From contig JACGZH010000009.1 in NCBI GenBank assembly GCA_014706385.1, positions 1,143,169-1,207,168 of the forward strand: a stretch of DNA of 64,000 bases. The letters run 5' to 3'. Position numbers and translations under genes: made by a program. The number at the start of each line of letters is the position of its first letter. The stretch's first letter is position 1. This stretch comes from Phaffia rhodozyma (lineage: Eukaryota; Basidiomycota; Tremellomycetes; Cystofilobasidiales; Mrakiaceae). Under the pieces are notes generated by a model. The model was not told the origin of the DNA. It did no database searches and saw only the letters and a list, made by a program, of their open reading frames with translations. Of the stretch, positions 55,901-64,000 are shown in pieces.

Positions 55901-57108
55901 CAGAGAAAGTCAAACAGAGTGTGCTCACTGGGCTTTGAGACATAGGCGAACGCCATCCGCTCTGCTGCATCTTGGAAGGCCTTGAGCTGGCGACCGTGGA
56001 GAGGCTTGCTCGCGGTGGGCAGTTTGACGAGGGAGAGGAAGCGGTCAAGGAGGGATGTGTGGGAGGATGCGAGGTCGATGGCCTGGTCGATCTGGTCGAG
56101 GGCAGCGGTGTCGGACGCGGTGTCTGCAGGAGGAGGAGAAGGCGGAAGGGAGGGAGGAAGGGAGGGAGGAAGGGAGGGAGGCCAAGACAGGGTGGGAGCA
56201 GGCTCGGCTGGGAGAGGACTAGGAGTGGGTGGGAGAGGACTAGGAGTGGGTGGGACGAGTAGTAGACCAGACTGAGCATGGTGTTGTCTGAGTCGAGGCT
56301 GAGGAAGAGAGTAAGGCATAGGGTCAGCCAGGGCATCAGACTCAAAGCCAGAGACAGAGTCAGGCAGGGCATCGGGCCCGGCGACAAGTGGAGAAGCAGG
56401 TGCAGGAGCGAGTGCAGAGACAGGCACGAGATCAGGACCAGGAGAAAGCGACTCGGCTGGGTGGACGGAAGAAAAAGAGTGGATGGAGGACGACGGAGGG
56501 CTAGAAAAGGACTGTCTTCGTGGAAGACGAGGGATGGCACGCTGGGTGGGGATCAAGCGAGGTCTGGTGGGCAGAGATGTGGCGGATGCTGAGCGGGGTC
56601 TGGAGGTGGCTGGATGGGTTGGATAGGACGGGAGATGGGACGGGAGATGAGAGGAAGGGCGGGAGGGCCGAGAGAGCCGAGAGTGGGAAGACCGAGGCTG
56701 GGAGGGCACAGGCTGGGAGGGCACAGGCTGAGAAGGGAGGGAATGGGAAGAGACAGGGTGGACAGCAAAAGGGTCCTGTTTCTTGTGAGTCTTGGCGATA
56801 TGGGTGAGAAGGCCATGTTGACTAGCACAGGGAAAGCCACAGCTGCAGGCGATGAGACCGGTGCCAGCAAGAGAGGCGTTTGTCCATCTGTTTGGGCGGT
56901 CTAGTTTCCGGAGGTGTTCGAGGAGGGCAGTGGTGCGGAGGTCACAGTGGGGACACTGGATGGGATTGTCTCTGTTGGACATGGCCCAGGAGGGCGGTAA
57001 GGGGGGTGTGTCAGAGGGCCGAGGAGTGTGTCGGTGGAGGGTCCAGGGTCAGGGTAGGGTAGGGTAGGGTAGGGTGGGGTAGGGTAGGGTAGGTGTACGA
57101 GGTGTACG
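52957..57108 (-). mobile_element. Full-length telomeric non-LTR retrotransposon copy 6
   Basis: 4152 bp, same organisation as copy 5 but with the shorter 3' UTR subtype. The leader pentamer array (57051-57093) has one extra 5-bp unit compared with copies 5 and 7. Confidence 0.94.
53491..56982 (-). CDS. Retrotransposon polyprotein, reverse transcriptase and endonuclease (copy 6)
   Basis: 1163 aa, identical in translation to copy 5; all catalytic motifs are present (YLDD, QGDPFGP, CxxC knuckle, D-x12-D). Its start ATG is preceded by the same GGCC context as in the other copies. Confidence 0.93.
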   Translation of the reverse strand: MSNRDNPIQCPHCDLRTTALLEHLRKLDRPNRWTNASLAGTGLIACSCGFPCASQHGLLTHIAKTHKKQDPFAVHPVSSHSLPSQPVPSQPVPSQPRSSHSRLSRPSRPSSHLPSHLPSYPTHPATSRPRSASATSLPTRPRLIPTQRAIPRLPRRQSFSSPPSSSIHSFSSVHPAESLSPGPDLVPVSALAPAPASPLVAGPDALPDSVSGFESDALADPMPYSLPQPRLRQHHAQSGLLLVPPTPSPLPPTPSPLPAEPAPTLSWPPSLPPSLPPSLPPSPPPADTASDTAALDQIDQAIDLASSHTSLLDRFLSLVKLPTASKPLHGRQLKAFQDAAERMAFAYVSKPSEHTLFDFLCLPKVGLVPGFAPGVNSAARLRAYPAVSWPEHSSRSAGDRRPGDLKHAVGRQVSSGYLSRAASLLSDRSPVLALSEDVMARLHAKHPSGDPSPFSSRAGPHPGDSPEEQAVLPAFAKFSRETSPGISGWTQPLLSLALARQPVREMVRVLTGQISQGTAPGIQLLCASRLTPLEKTGGGVRPIAVGELLYRLVSKILLKARLRQTMLLDCQLGVGSKGGVEPIVRLVDEATRGDLRGTYNHLVSLDFSNAFNTVSRRDLADGLKDWAPELYRAGRWAYGEHTTLVCTGSDGQVVTMASQQGVRQGDPFGPLFFSLAIRRFMSQLRQFVGLDGLVVSYLDDVFILTNDSGALEKVIAFVEASSTSLSLNKSKSKIHDLFSIESHGLELLGTAIGSTQFRAAFLQRKIHHELAIIRKLPSLHYQHGLLLLRRCVQMNLRHLQRTLDTSDLDHPWTALDDALTEAVLLIRNSPRRLDTDRAIIQLPTRFGGLGVLSFADVAPLAYQAANEAADTIIAPILGGFDMSDVQPMSQRARTNSMVEHKLSILLSQLSQHQQDSLAENATFLGRRWLNIIPFTSSLSLRDVHIAAGLHFLTFCPGRSDLCNSCHHQNHYGHDEVCHGRNPDTLARHGNIKRLVHKSLAANSMFNVENEPLVPGTSMRTDLRITSPDGVVEIDVAVVSIASDAAREIARRTHLYPQAAKQNRSAFATRFARRNDPPGVQLDPAHQAVVAILDGKAKEKVQTYANRIYLPFEPFILTTGGAIDCRANELIDRWTKHLGPSAAGRLLSHLAVVLLSARAAHWQF

Positions 57109-57142
57109 TTAGGGTTAGGGTTTTAGATTCATAGAGTTAGGG
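57109..57142 (+). repeat. Junction between copies 6 and 7, same stub structure
   Basis: Identical to the 52923-52956 junction: (TTAGGG)2, the 16-bp stub at 57121-57136, TTAGGG. Confidence 0.93.
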
Positions 57143-60100
57143 TCTTAGATTCATAGATAGTTCTTTTAGCAAGGTCTGGTTGTAGCGAGCAGAAAGAAGA
57201 AAGAAAGAGGACCGACAGGTGTAGGAGGTGTACGCTAAGGGGAGGTAGGAGGAGGTAGGAGGAAGAGGGGAAGAAGTAGAAATGGAAGTAGAAGTAAAGG
57301 AAGAAATAGAGAAAGAGGTAAAGAATAAAGTAGGATAAAATGAAGAAGAAGGAAGTAAAGAGATCGAAACAGAAGTAGAAACAGAAGTAGAAGTAGAAAG
57401 AGAGAAATAGAGTAAGATGGAAGGAAACAAGATAAGACGAAAAGAAAACGAGATAAGATGGAAAGAAAGAAAGAAAGAAAAGAAGATAAGATAGAAAGAA
57501 AAGAAAGAAAGAAAGAAGAAAGAGAAAGAGATGCAAACTGCAAGTTGATCATCAACAACCATCATCATGAAGTAAATCTCACAACGAAACACGCAACAGA
57601 ACGACTCCTTCTCGCTTCCATCCATTCTCTATCACTTCCGTCCACTTCCATCCACTTCCGTCCACCTCGACTTTGTTCAGAACTGCCAGTGGGCAGCCCT
57701 GGCAGACAACAGGACGACAGCAAGATGACTGAGAAGACGGCCAGCGGCAGACGGACCGAGGTGCTTGGTCCACCGGTCGATCAGCTCGTTCGCCCGGCAG
57801 TCGATCGCCCCGCCGGTGGTGAGGATGAAGGGCTCGAAGGGAAGATAGATCCGGTTCGCATAGGTCTGTACCTTTTCTTTTGCTTTCCCGTCCAGGATCG
57901 CGACGACCGCTTGGTGGGCTGGGTCGAGCTGGACACCGGGCGGGTCGTTCCGTCTGGCGAACCGAGTGGCAAAGGCTGATCTGTTTTGTTTGGCGGCCTG
58001 TGGGTACAGATGGGTCCGTCTGGCGATCTCTCGTGCGGCGTCGGATGCGATCGAGACTACAGCGACGTCGATCTCGACGACACCGTCGGGCGAAGTGATC
58101 CGGAGATCGGTCCGCATGGAGGTGCCAGGGACAAGTGGTTCGTTCTCTACGTTGAACATGCTGTTCGCAGCGAGCGACTTGTGTACTAACCGCTTGATGT
58201 TGCCGTGTCTAGCGAGGGTGTCTGGGTTGCGGCCGTGGCAGACCTCGTCGTGTCCGTAGTGGTTCTGGTGGTGGCAGCTGTTGCAGAGGTCGGACCGGCC
58301 GGGGCAGAAGGTGAGGAAGTGGAGACCGGCGGCGATGTGGACGTCTCTGAGGGAGAGCGAGGAGGTGAAGGGGATGATGTTGAGCCATCTGCGGCCGAGG
58401 AACGTCGCGTTTTCAGCCAGTGAGTCCTGTTGATGCTGTGAGAGCTGAGAAAGGAGAATGCTCAGCTTGTGTTCGACCATGCTGTTTGTTCTAGCCCTTT
58501 GGGACATTGGCTGGACGTCCGACATGTCAAAGCCGCCGAGGATGGGTGCGATGATGGTGTCTGCTGCCTCGTTTGCGGCCTGATAGGCGAGTGGGGCGAC
58601 GTCGGCGAACGAGAGCACACCGAGGCCGCCGAACCGGGTGGGGAGCTGGATGATGGCTCTGTCGGTGTCGAGTCGACGGGGAGAGTTCCGGATGAGGAGA
58701 ACCGCCTCGGTGAGTGCGTCGTCTAGTGCAGTCCATGGGTGATCGAGATCTGACGTGTCTAGTGTTCGTTGGAGGTGCCGCAGGTTCATCTGGACGCATC
58801 GACGGAGAAGCAAGAGACCGTGCTGGTAGTGGAGGCTGGGCAGTTTCCGGATGATGGCAAGCTCGTGGTGGATCTTGCGTTGGAGGAAGGCCGCTCGGAA
58901 CTGTGTGCTGCCGATGGCGGTGCCGAGAAGCTCGAGGCCATGGGACTCGATAGAAAACAGGTCATGTATCTTTGACTTTGATTTGTTTAGTGATAAAGAT
59001 GTGCTACTTGCTTCTACGAACGCGATGACTTTCTCGAGTGCTCCAGAGTCATTTGTCAGGATGAACACATCGTCTAGATAGCTGACGACCAGACCGTCGA
59101 GGCCTACGAACTGACGAAGCTGAGACATGAACCGTCTGATGGCAAGAGAAAAGAAGAGAGGCCCGAACGGATCGCCCTGTCTGACCCCCTGCTGGGAAGC
59201 CATCGTGACGACCTGGCCGTCTGATCCGGTACAGACCAGAGTGGTATGCTCACCGTATGCCCACCGACCGGCCCGATAGAGCTCGGGAGCCCAGTCCTTG
59301 AGTCCGTCGGCGAGGTCTCGTCTGCTGACAGTGTTGAACGCGTTAGAAAAGTCCAGACTGACGAGGTGGTTGTAAGTGCCACGGAGATCACCTCTCGTTG
59401 CCTCGTCAACCAGTCTGACGATCGGCTCGACTCCGCCCTTGGAGCCGACGCCAAGCTGACAGTCTAGGAGCATGGTCTGTCTGAGTCTGGCCTTGAGAAG
59501 GATCTTGCTTACCAGCCGATAGAGCAGCTCGCCCACCGCGATCGGTCTGACCCCGCCGCCTGTCTTTTCGAGAGGAGTCAGTCTGGAAGCACAGAGAAGC
59601 TGGATGCCGGGTGCTGTACCCTGAGAGATCTGACCGGTAAGCACACGGACCATCTCACGGACAGGCTGCCGGGCGAGGGCAAGGGAAAGCAGAGGCTGAG
59701 TCCAGCCAGAGATACCGGGAGAGGTCTCTCTGGAGAACTTGGCAAACGCAGGGAGAACGGCTTGCTCTTCCGGGCTGTCGCCAGGATGAGGGCCAGCACG
59801 AGACGAAAACGGAGAGGGGTCACCGGATGGATGTTTTGCATGCAACCTCGCCATCACATCCTCACTCAGAGCAAGGACAGGAGACCGGTCGGAAAGCAGA
59901 CTGGCAGCACGAGAGAGATAGCCAGAAGAGACCTGTCTGCCGACGGCATGCTTGAGATCACCAGGCCGACGATCGCCAGCAGAGCGAGAGGAGTGCTCCG
60001 GCCAAGACACAGCAGGGTATGCTCGCAGCCTGGCAGCCGAGTTGACGCCAGGAGCAAAGCCAGGGACAAGGCCGACTTTTGGGAGACAGAGAAAGTCAAA

Positions 60101-61289
60101 CAGAGTGTGCTCACTGGGCTTTGAGACATAGGCGAACGCCATCCGCTCTGCTGCATCTTGGAAGGCCTTGAGCTGGCGACCGTGGAGAGGCTTGCTCGCG
60201 GTGGGCAGTTTGACGAGGGAGAGGAAGCGGTCAAGGAGGGATGTGTGGGAGGATGCGAGGTCGATGGCCTGGTCGATCTGGTCGAGGGCAGCGGTGTCGG
60301 ACGCGGTGTCTGCAGGAGGAGGAGAAGGCGGAAGGGAGGGAGGAAGGGAGGGAGGAAGGGAGGGAGGCCAAGACAGGGTGGGAGCAGGCTCGGCTGGGAG
60401 AGGACTAGGAGTGGGTGGGAGAGGACTAGGAGTGGGTGGGACGAGTAGTAGACCAGACTGAGCATGGTGTTGTCTGAGTCGAGGCTGAGGAAGAGAGTAA
60501 GGCATAGGGTCAGCCAGGGCATCAGACTCAAAGCCAGAGACAGAGTCAGGCAGGGCATCGGGCCCGGCGACAAGTGGAGAAGCAGGTGCAGGAGCGAGTG
60601 CAGAGACAGGCACGAGATCAGGACCAGGAGAAAGCGACTCGGCTGGGTGGACGGAAGAAAAAGAGTGGATGGAGGACGACGGAGGGCTAGAAAAGGACTG
60701 TCTTCGTGGAAGACGAGGGATGGCACGCTGGGTGGGGATCAAGCGAGGTCTGGTGGGCAGAGATGTGGCGGATGCTGAGCGGGGTCTGGAGGTGGCTGGA
60801 TGGGTTGGATAGGACGGGAGATGGGACGGGAGATGAGAGGAAGGGCGGGAGGGCCGAGAGAGCCGAGAGTGGGAAGACCGAGGCTGGGAGGGCACAGGCT
60901 GGGAGGGCACAGGCTGAGAAGGGAGGGAATGGGAAGAGACAGGGTGGACAGCAAAAGGGTCCTGTTTCTTGTGAGTCTTGGCGATATGGGTGAGAAGGCC
61001 ATGTTGACTAGCACAGGGAAAGCCACAGCTGCAGGCGATGAGACCGGTGCCAGCAAGAGAGGCGTTTGTCCATCTGTTTGGGCGGTCTAGTTTCCGGAGG
61101 TGTTCGAGGAGGGCAGTGGTGCGGAGGTCACAGTGGGGACACTGGATGGGATTGTCTCTGTTGGACATGGCCCAGGAGGGCGGTAAGGGGGGTGTGTCAG
61201 AGGGCCGAGGAGTGTGTCGGTGGAGGGTCCAGGGTCAGGGTAGGGTAGGGTAGGGTGGGGTAGGGTAGGGTAGGTGTACGAGGTGTACG
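57143..61289 (-). mobile_element. Full-length telomeric non-LTR retrotransposon copy 7
   Basis: 4147 bp. It starts 4186 bp after copy 6 and has the same 3' UTR subtype; the 5 bp difference to copy 6 lies in the leader pentamer array. Confidence 0.94.
57677..61168 (-). CDS. Retrotransposon polyprotein, reverse transcriptase and endonuclease (copy 7)
   Basis: 1163 aa, translation identical to copies 5 and 6, with no stops or frameshifts. A third intact, apparently competent copy in the array. Confidence 0.93.
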   Translation of the reverse strand: MSNRDNPIQCPHCDLRTTALLEHLRKLDRPNRWTNASLAGTGLIACSCGFPCASQHGLLTHIAKTHKKQDPFAVHPVSSHSLPSQPVPSQPVPSQPRSSHSRLSRPSRPSSHLPSHLPSYPTHPATSRPRSASATSLPTRPRLIPTQRAIPRLPRRQSFSSPPSSSIHSFSSVHPAESLSPGPDLVPVSALAPAPASPLVAGPDALPDSVSGFESDALADPMPYSLPQPRLRQHHAQSGLLLVPPTPSPLPPTPSPLPAEPAPTLSWPPSLPPSLPPSLPPSPPPADTASDTAALDQIDQAIDLASSHTSLLDRFLSLVKLPTASKPLHGRQLKAFQDAAERMAFAYVSKPSEHTLFDFLCLPKVGLVPGFAPGVNSAARLRAYPAVSWPEHSSRSAGDRRPGDLKHAVGRQVSSGYLSRAASLLSDRSPVLALSEDVMARLHAKHPSGDPSPFSSRAGPHPGDSPEEQAVLPAFAKFSRETSPGISGWTQPLLSLALARQPVREMVRVLTGQISQGTAPGIQLLCASRLTPLEKTGGGVRPIAVGELLYRLVSKILLKARLRQTMLLDCQLGVGSKGGVEPIVRLVDEATRGDLRGTYNHLVSLDFSNAFNTVSRRDLADGLKDWAPELYRAGRWAYGEHTTLVCTGSDGQVVTMASQQGVRQGDPFGPLFFSLAIRRFMSQLRQFVGLDGLVVSYLDDVFILTNDSGALEKVIAFVEASSTSLSLNKSKSKIHDLFSIESHGLELLGTAIGSTQFRAAFLQRKIHHELAIIRKLPSLHYQHGLLLLRRCVQMNLRHLQRTLDTSDLDHPWTALDDALTEAVLLIRNSPRRLDTDRAIIQLPTRFGGLGVLSFADVAPLAYQAANEAADTIIAPILGGFDMSDVQPMSQRARTNSMVEHKLSILLSQLSQHQQDSLAENATFLGRRWLNIIPFTSSLSLRDVHIAAGLHFLTFCPGRSDLCNSCHHQNHYGHDEVCHGRNPDTLARHGNIKRLVHKSLAANSMFNVENEPLVPGTSMRTDLRITSPDGVVEIDVAVVSIASDAAREIARRTHLYPQAAKQNRSAFATRFARRNDPPGVQLDPAHQAVVAILDGKAKEKVQTYANRIYLPFEPFILTTGGAIDCRANELIDRWTKHLGPSAAGRLLSHLAVVLLSARAAHWQF

Positions 61290-61323
61290 TTAGGGTTAGG
61301 GTTTTAGATTCATAGAGTTAGGG
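61290..61323 (+). repeat. Junction between copies 7 and 8, same stub structure
   Basis: Third identical occurrence: (TTAGGG)2, the 16-bp stub at 61302-61317, TTAGGG. Confidence 0.93.
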
Positions 61324-64000
61324 TCTTAGATTCATAGATAGTTCTTTTAGCAAGGTCTGGTTGTAGCGAGCAGAAAGAAGAAAGAAAGAGGACCGACAGG
61401 TGTAGGAGGTGTACGCTAAGGGGAGGTAGGAGGAGGTAGGAGGAAGAGGGGAAGAAGTAGAAATGGAAGTAGAAGTAAAGGAAGAAATAGAGAAAGAGGT
61501 AAAGAATAAAGTAGGATAAAATGAAGAAGAAGGAAGTAAAGAGATCGAAACAGAAGTAGAAACAGAAGTAGAAGTAGAAAGAGAGAAATAGAGTAAGATG
61601 GAAGGAAACAAGATAAGACGAAAAGAAAACGAGATAAGATGGAAAGAAAGAAAGAAAGAAAAGAAGATAAGATAGAAAGAAAAGAAAGAAAGAAAGAAGA
61701 AAGAGAAAGAGATGCAAACTGCAAGTTGATCATCAACAACCATCATCATGAAGTAAATCTCACAACGAAACACGCAACAGAACGACTCCTTCTCGCTTCC
61801 ATCCATTCTCTATCACTTCCGTCCACTTCCATCCACTTCCGTCCACCTCGACTTTGTTCAGAACTGCCAGTGGGCAGCCCTGGCAGACAACAGGACGACA
61901 GCAAGATGACTGAGAAGACGGCCAGCGGCAGACGGACCGAGGTGCTTGGTCCACCGGTCGATCAGCTCGTTCGCCCGGCAGTCGATCGCCCCGCCGGTGG
62001 TGAGGATGAAGGGCTCGAAGGGAAGATAGATCCGGTTCGCATAGGTCTGTACCTTTTCTTTTGCTTTCCCGTCCAGGATCGCGACGACCGCTTGGTGGGC
62101 TGGGTCGAGCTGGACACCGGGCGGGTCGTTCCGTCTGGCGAACCGAGTGGCAAAGGCTGATCTGTTTTGTTTGGCGGCCTGTGGGTACAGATGGGTCCGT
62201 CTGGCGATCTCTCGTGCGGCGTCGGATGCGATCGAGACTACAGCGACGTCGATCTCGACGACACCGTCGGGCGAAGTGATCCGGAGATCGGTCCGCATGG
62301 AGGTGCCAGGGACAAGTGGTTCGTTCTCTACGTTGAACATGCTGTTCGCAGCGAGCGACTTGTGTACTAACCGCTTGATGTTGCCGTGTCTAGCGAGGGT
62401 GTCTGGGTTGCGGCCGTGGCAGACCTCGTCGTGTCCGTAGTGGTTCTGGTGGTGGCAGCTGTTGCAGAGGTCGGACCGGCCGGGGCAGAAGGTGAGGAAG
62501 TGGAGACCGGCGGCGATGTGGACGTCTCTGAGGGAGAGCGAGGAGGTGAAGGGGATGATGTTGAGCCATCTGCGGCCGAGGAACGTCGCGTTTTCAGCCA
62601 GTGAGTCCTGTTGATGCTGTGAGAGCTGAGAAAGGAGAATGCTCAGCTTGTGTTCGACCATGCTGTTTGTTCTAGCCCTTTGGGACATTGGCTGGACGTC
62701 CGACATGTCAAAGCCGCCGAGGATGGGTGCGATGATGGTGTCTGCTGCCTCGTTTGCGGCCTGATAGGCGAGTGGGGCGACGTCGGCGAACGAGAGCACA
62801 CCGAGGCCGCCGAACCGGGTGGGGAGCTGGATGATGGCTCTGTCGGTGTCGAGTCGACGGGGAGAGTTCCGGATGAGGAGAACCGCCTCGGTGAGTGCGT
62901 CGTCTAGTGCAGTCCATGGGTGATCGAGATCTGACGTGTCTAGTGTTCGTTGGAGGTGCCGCAGGTTCATCTGGACGCATCGACGGAGAAGCAAGAGACC
63001 GTGCTGGTAGTGGAGGCTGGGCAGTTTCCGGATGATGGCAAGCTCGTGGTGGATCTTGCGTTGGAGGAAGGCCGCTCGGAACTGTGTGCTGCCGATGGCG
63101 GTGCCGAGAAGCTCGAGGCCATGGGACTCGATAGAAAACAGGTCATGTATCTTTGACTTTGATTTGTTTAGTGATAAAGATGTGCTACTTGCTTCTACGA
63201 ACGCGATGACTTTCTCGAGTGCTCCAGAGTCATTTGTCAGGATGAACACATCGTCTAGATAGCTGACGACCAGACCGTCGAGGCCTACGAACTGACGAAG
63301 CTGAGACATGAACCGTCTGATGGCAAGAGAAAAGAAGAGAGGCCCGAACGGATCGCCCTGTCTGACCCCCTGCTGGGAAGCCATCGTGACGACCTGGCCG
63401 TCTGATCCGGTACAGACCAGAGTGGTATGCTCACCGTATGCCCACCGACCGGCCCGATAGAGCTCGGGAGCCCAGTCCTTGAGTCCGTCGGCGAGGTCTC
63501 GTCTGCTGACAGTGTTGAACGCGTTAGAAAAGTCCAGACTGACGAGGTGGTTGTAAGTGCCACGGAGATCACCTCTCGTTGCCTCGTCAACCAGTCTGAC
63601 GATCGGCTCGACTCCGCCCTTGGAGCCGACGCCAAGCTGACAGTCTAGGAGCATGGTCTGTCTGAGTCTGGCCTTGAGAAGGATCTTGCTTACCAGCCGA
63701 TAGAGCAGCTCGCCCACCGCGATCGGTCTGACCCCGCCGCCTGTCTTTTCGAGAGGAGTCAGTCTGGAAGCACAGAGAAGCTGGATGCCGGGTGCTGTAC
63801 CCTGAGAGATCTGACCGGTAAGCACACGGACCATCTCACGGACAGGCTGCCGGGCGAGGGCAAGGGAAAGCAGAGGCTGAGTCCAGCCAGAGATAATACC
63901 GGGAGAGGTCTCTCTGGAGAACTTGGCAAACGCAGGGAGAACGGCTTGCTCTTCCGGGCTGTCGCCAGGATGAGGGCCAGCACGAGACGAAAACGAGAGG
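61324..64000 (-). mobile_element. Telomeric non-LTR retrotransposon copy 8, cut by the window end
   Basis: Begins 4181 bp after copy 7 and continues past the window. It appears identical to the others until about 63890; the last ~110 bp contain a 3-nt insertion (AGATAATACC for AGATACC) and a 1-nt deletion within the last 10 bases. Confidence 0.9.
61858..64000 (-). CDS. Retrotransposon polyprotein, partial at window end (copy 8)
   Basis: C-terminal ~710 codons, including the complete reverse transcriptase motifs and endonuclease. The 5' part lies outside. A 3-nt insertion near 63895 adds one Ile without breaking frame (GIISGW for GISGW). A single-base loss near 63995 would shift the frame upstream. 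Either the copy is beginning to decay or the sequence is less accurate at its end. Confidence 0.85.
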   Translation of the reverse strand, partial: LSFSSRAGPHPGDSPEEQAVLPAFAKFSRETSPGIISGWTQPLLSLALARQPVREMVRVLTGQISQGTAPGIQLLCASRLTPLEKTGGGVRPIAVGELLYRLVSKILLKARLRQTMLLDCQLGVGSKGGVEPIVRLVDEATRGDLRGTYNHLVSLDFSNAFNTVSRRDLADGLKDWAPELYRAGRWAYGEHTTLVCTGSDGQVVTMASQQGVRQGDPFGPLFFSLAIRRFMSQLRQFVGLDGLVVSYLDDVFILTNDSGALEKVIAFVEASSTSLSLNKSKSKIHDLFSIESHGLELLGTAIGSTQFRAAFLQRKIHHELAIIRKLPSLHYQHGLLLLRRCVQMNLRHLQRTLDTSDLDHPWTALDDALTEAVLLIRNSPRRLDTDRAIIQLPTRFGGLGVLSFADVAPLAYQAANEAADTIIAPILGGFDMSDVQPMSQRARTNSMVEHKLSILLSQLSQHQQDSLAENATFLGRRWLNIIPFTSSLSLRDVHIAAGLHFLTFCPGRSDLCNSCHHQNHYGHDEVCHGRNPDTLARHGNIKRLVHKSLAANSMFNVENEPLVPGTSMRTDLRITSPDGVVEIDVAVVSIASDAAREIARRTHLYPQAAKQNRSAFATRFARRNDPPGVQLDPAHQAVVAILDGKAKEKVQTYANRIYLPFEPFILTTGGAIDCRANELIDRWTKHLGPSAAGRLLSHLAVVLLSARAAHWQF

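Overview
This window looks like the end of a chromosome arm from a basidiomycetous (probably tremellomycete-like) fungus. The evidence is: genes broken by many short GT-AG introns; a Tup1 corepressor, a C2H2 regulator with glutamine tracts and a Yor1-type ABC transporter; a tRNA-His with an intron at the canonical position; and TTAGGG telomeric repeats. Lineage is an inference. I reconstructed gene models by hand from splice signals and reading-frame phase.

Positions 1-43,100 are a normal gene-bearing arm. In order: a C2H2 zinc-finger transcription factor (+, 532-4215); TUP1 (-, 5728-9712, 12 exons, 749 aa); a 1.7 kb divergent promoter region full of micro- and minisatellites; an unrecognised 404-aa protein (+); tRNA-His (-); a DHA2-type MFS exporter (-); a relic of a Fanzor (eukaryotic TnpB-like) gene (16.6-17.6 kb); tRNA-Ala(AGC); a Ca3427/NMT1-like periplasmic-binding-fold protein (+); a long ABCC transporter (+, 20.5-29.9 kb); an R3H-domain protein (-); a secreted tannase/feruloyl esterase (-); a second Fanzor relic (-, 35.4-36.1 kb); a secreted CE1-like esterase (+); a short-chain dehydrogenase (+); and an unrecognised 187-aa acidic protein (+). 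The distal genes (MFS and ABC exporters, two secreted esterases, SDR) are the kind of accessory functions often found near fungal chromosome ends.

From 44,114 to the window end, starting only 46 bp after tRNA-Arg(TCT), lies a telomeric array of one non-LTR retrotransposon family. All copies are in the same orientation (coding on the minus strand, 5' end toward the presumed telomere on the right) and are separated by 1-3 TTAGGG units. The order is: four 5'-truncated copies, three full-length copies with an intact and identical 1163-aa ORF, and an eighth copy running off the window. The ORF has N-terminal zinc fingers, a reverse transcriptase with a YLDD box, a C-terminal CCHC-like knuckle and a restriction-enzyme-like endonuclease signature (D-x12-D). 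This architecture is that of the CRE/R2-like group that includes the telomere-associated Cnl1 (Cryptococcus) and MoTeR (Magnaporthe) elements. The orientation fits priming of reverse transcription from the 3' end of the G-rich telomere strand.

The most notable points are: (1) the head-to-tail telomere retrotransposon array, in which the last units repeat with a 4.18 kb period and carry the same unusual 16-bp junction stub, implying amplification of a whole block rather than independent insertions; (2) two decayed Fanzor genes that share two ancestral intron positions; (3) a small inverted-terminal-repeat element found upstream of two different tRNA genes; and (4) repeated use of GTTCGT 5' splice sites in four genes.
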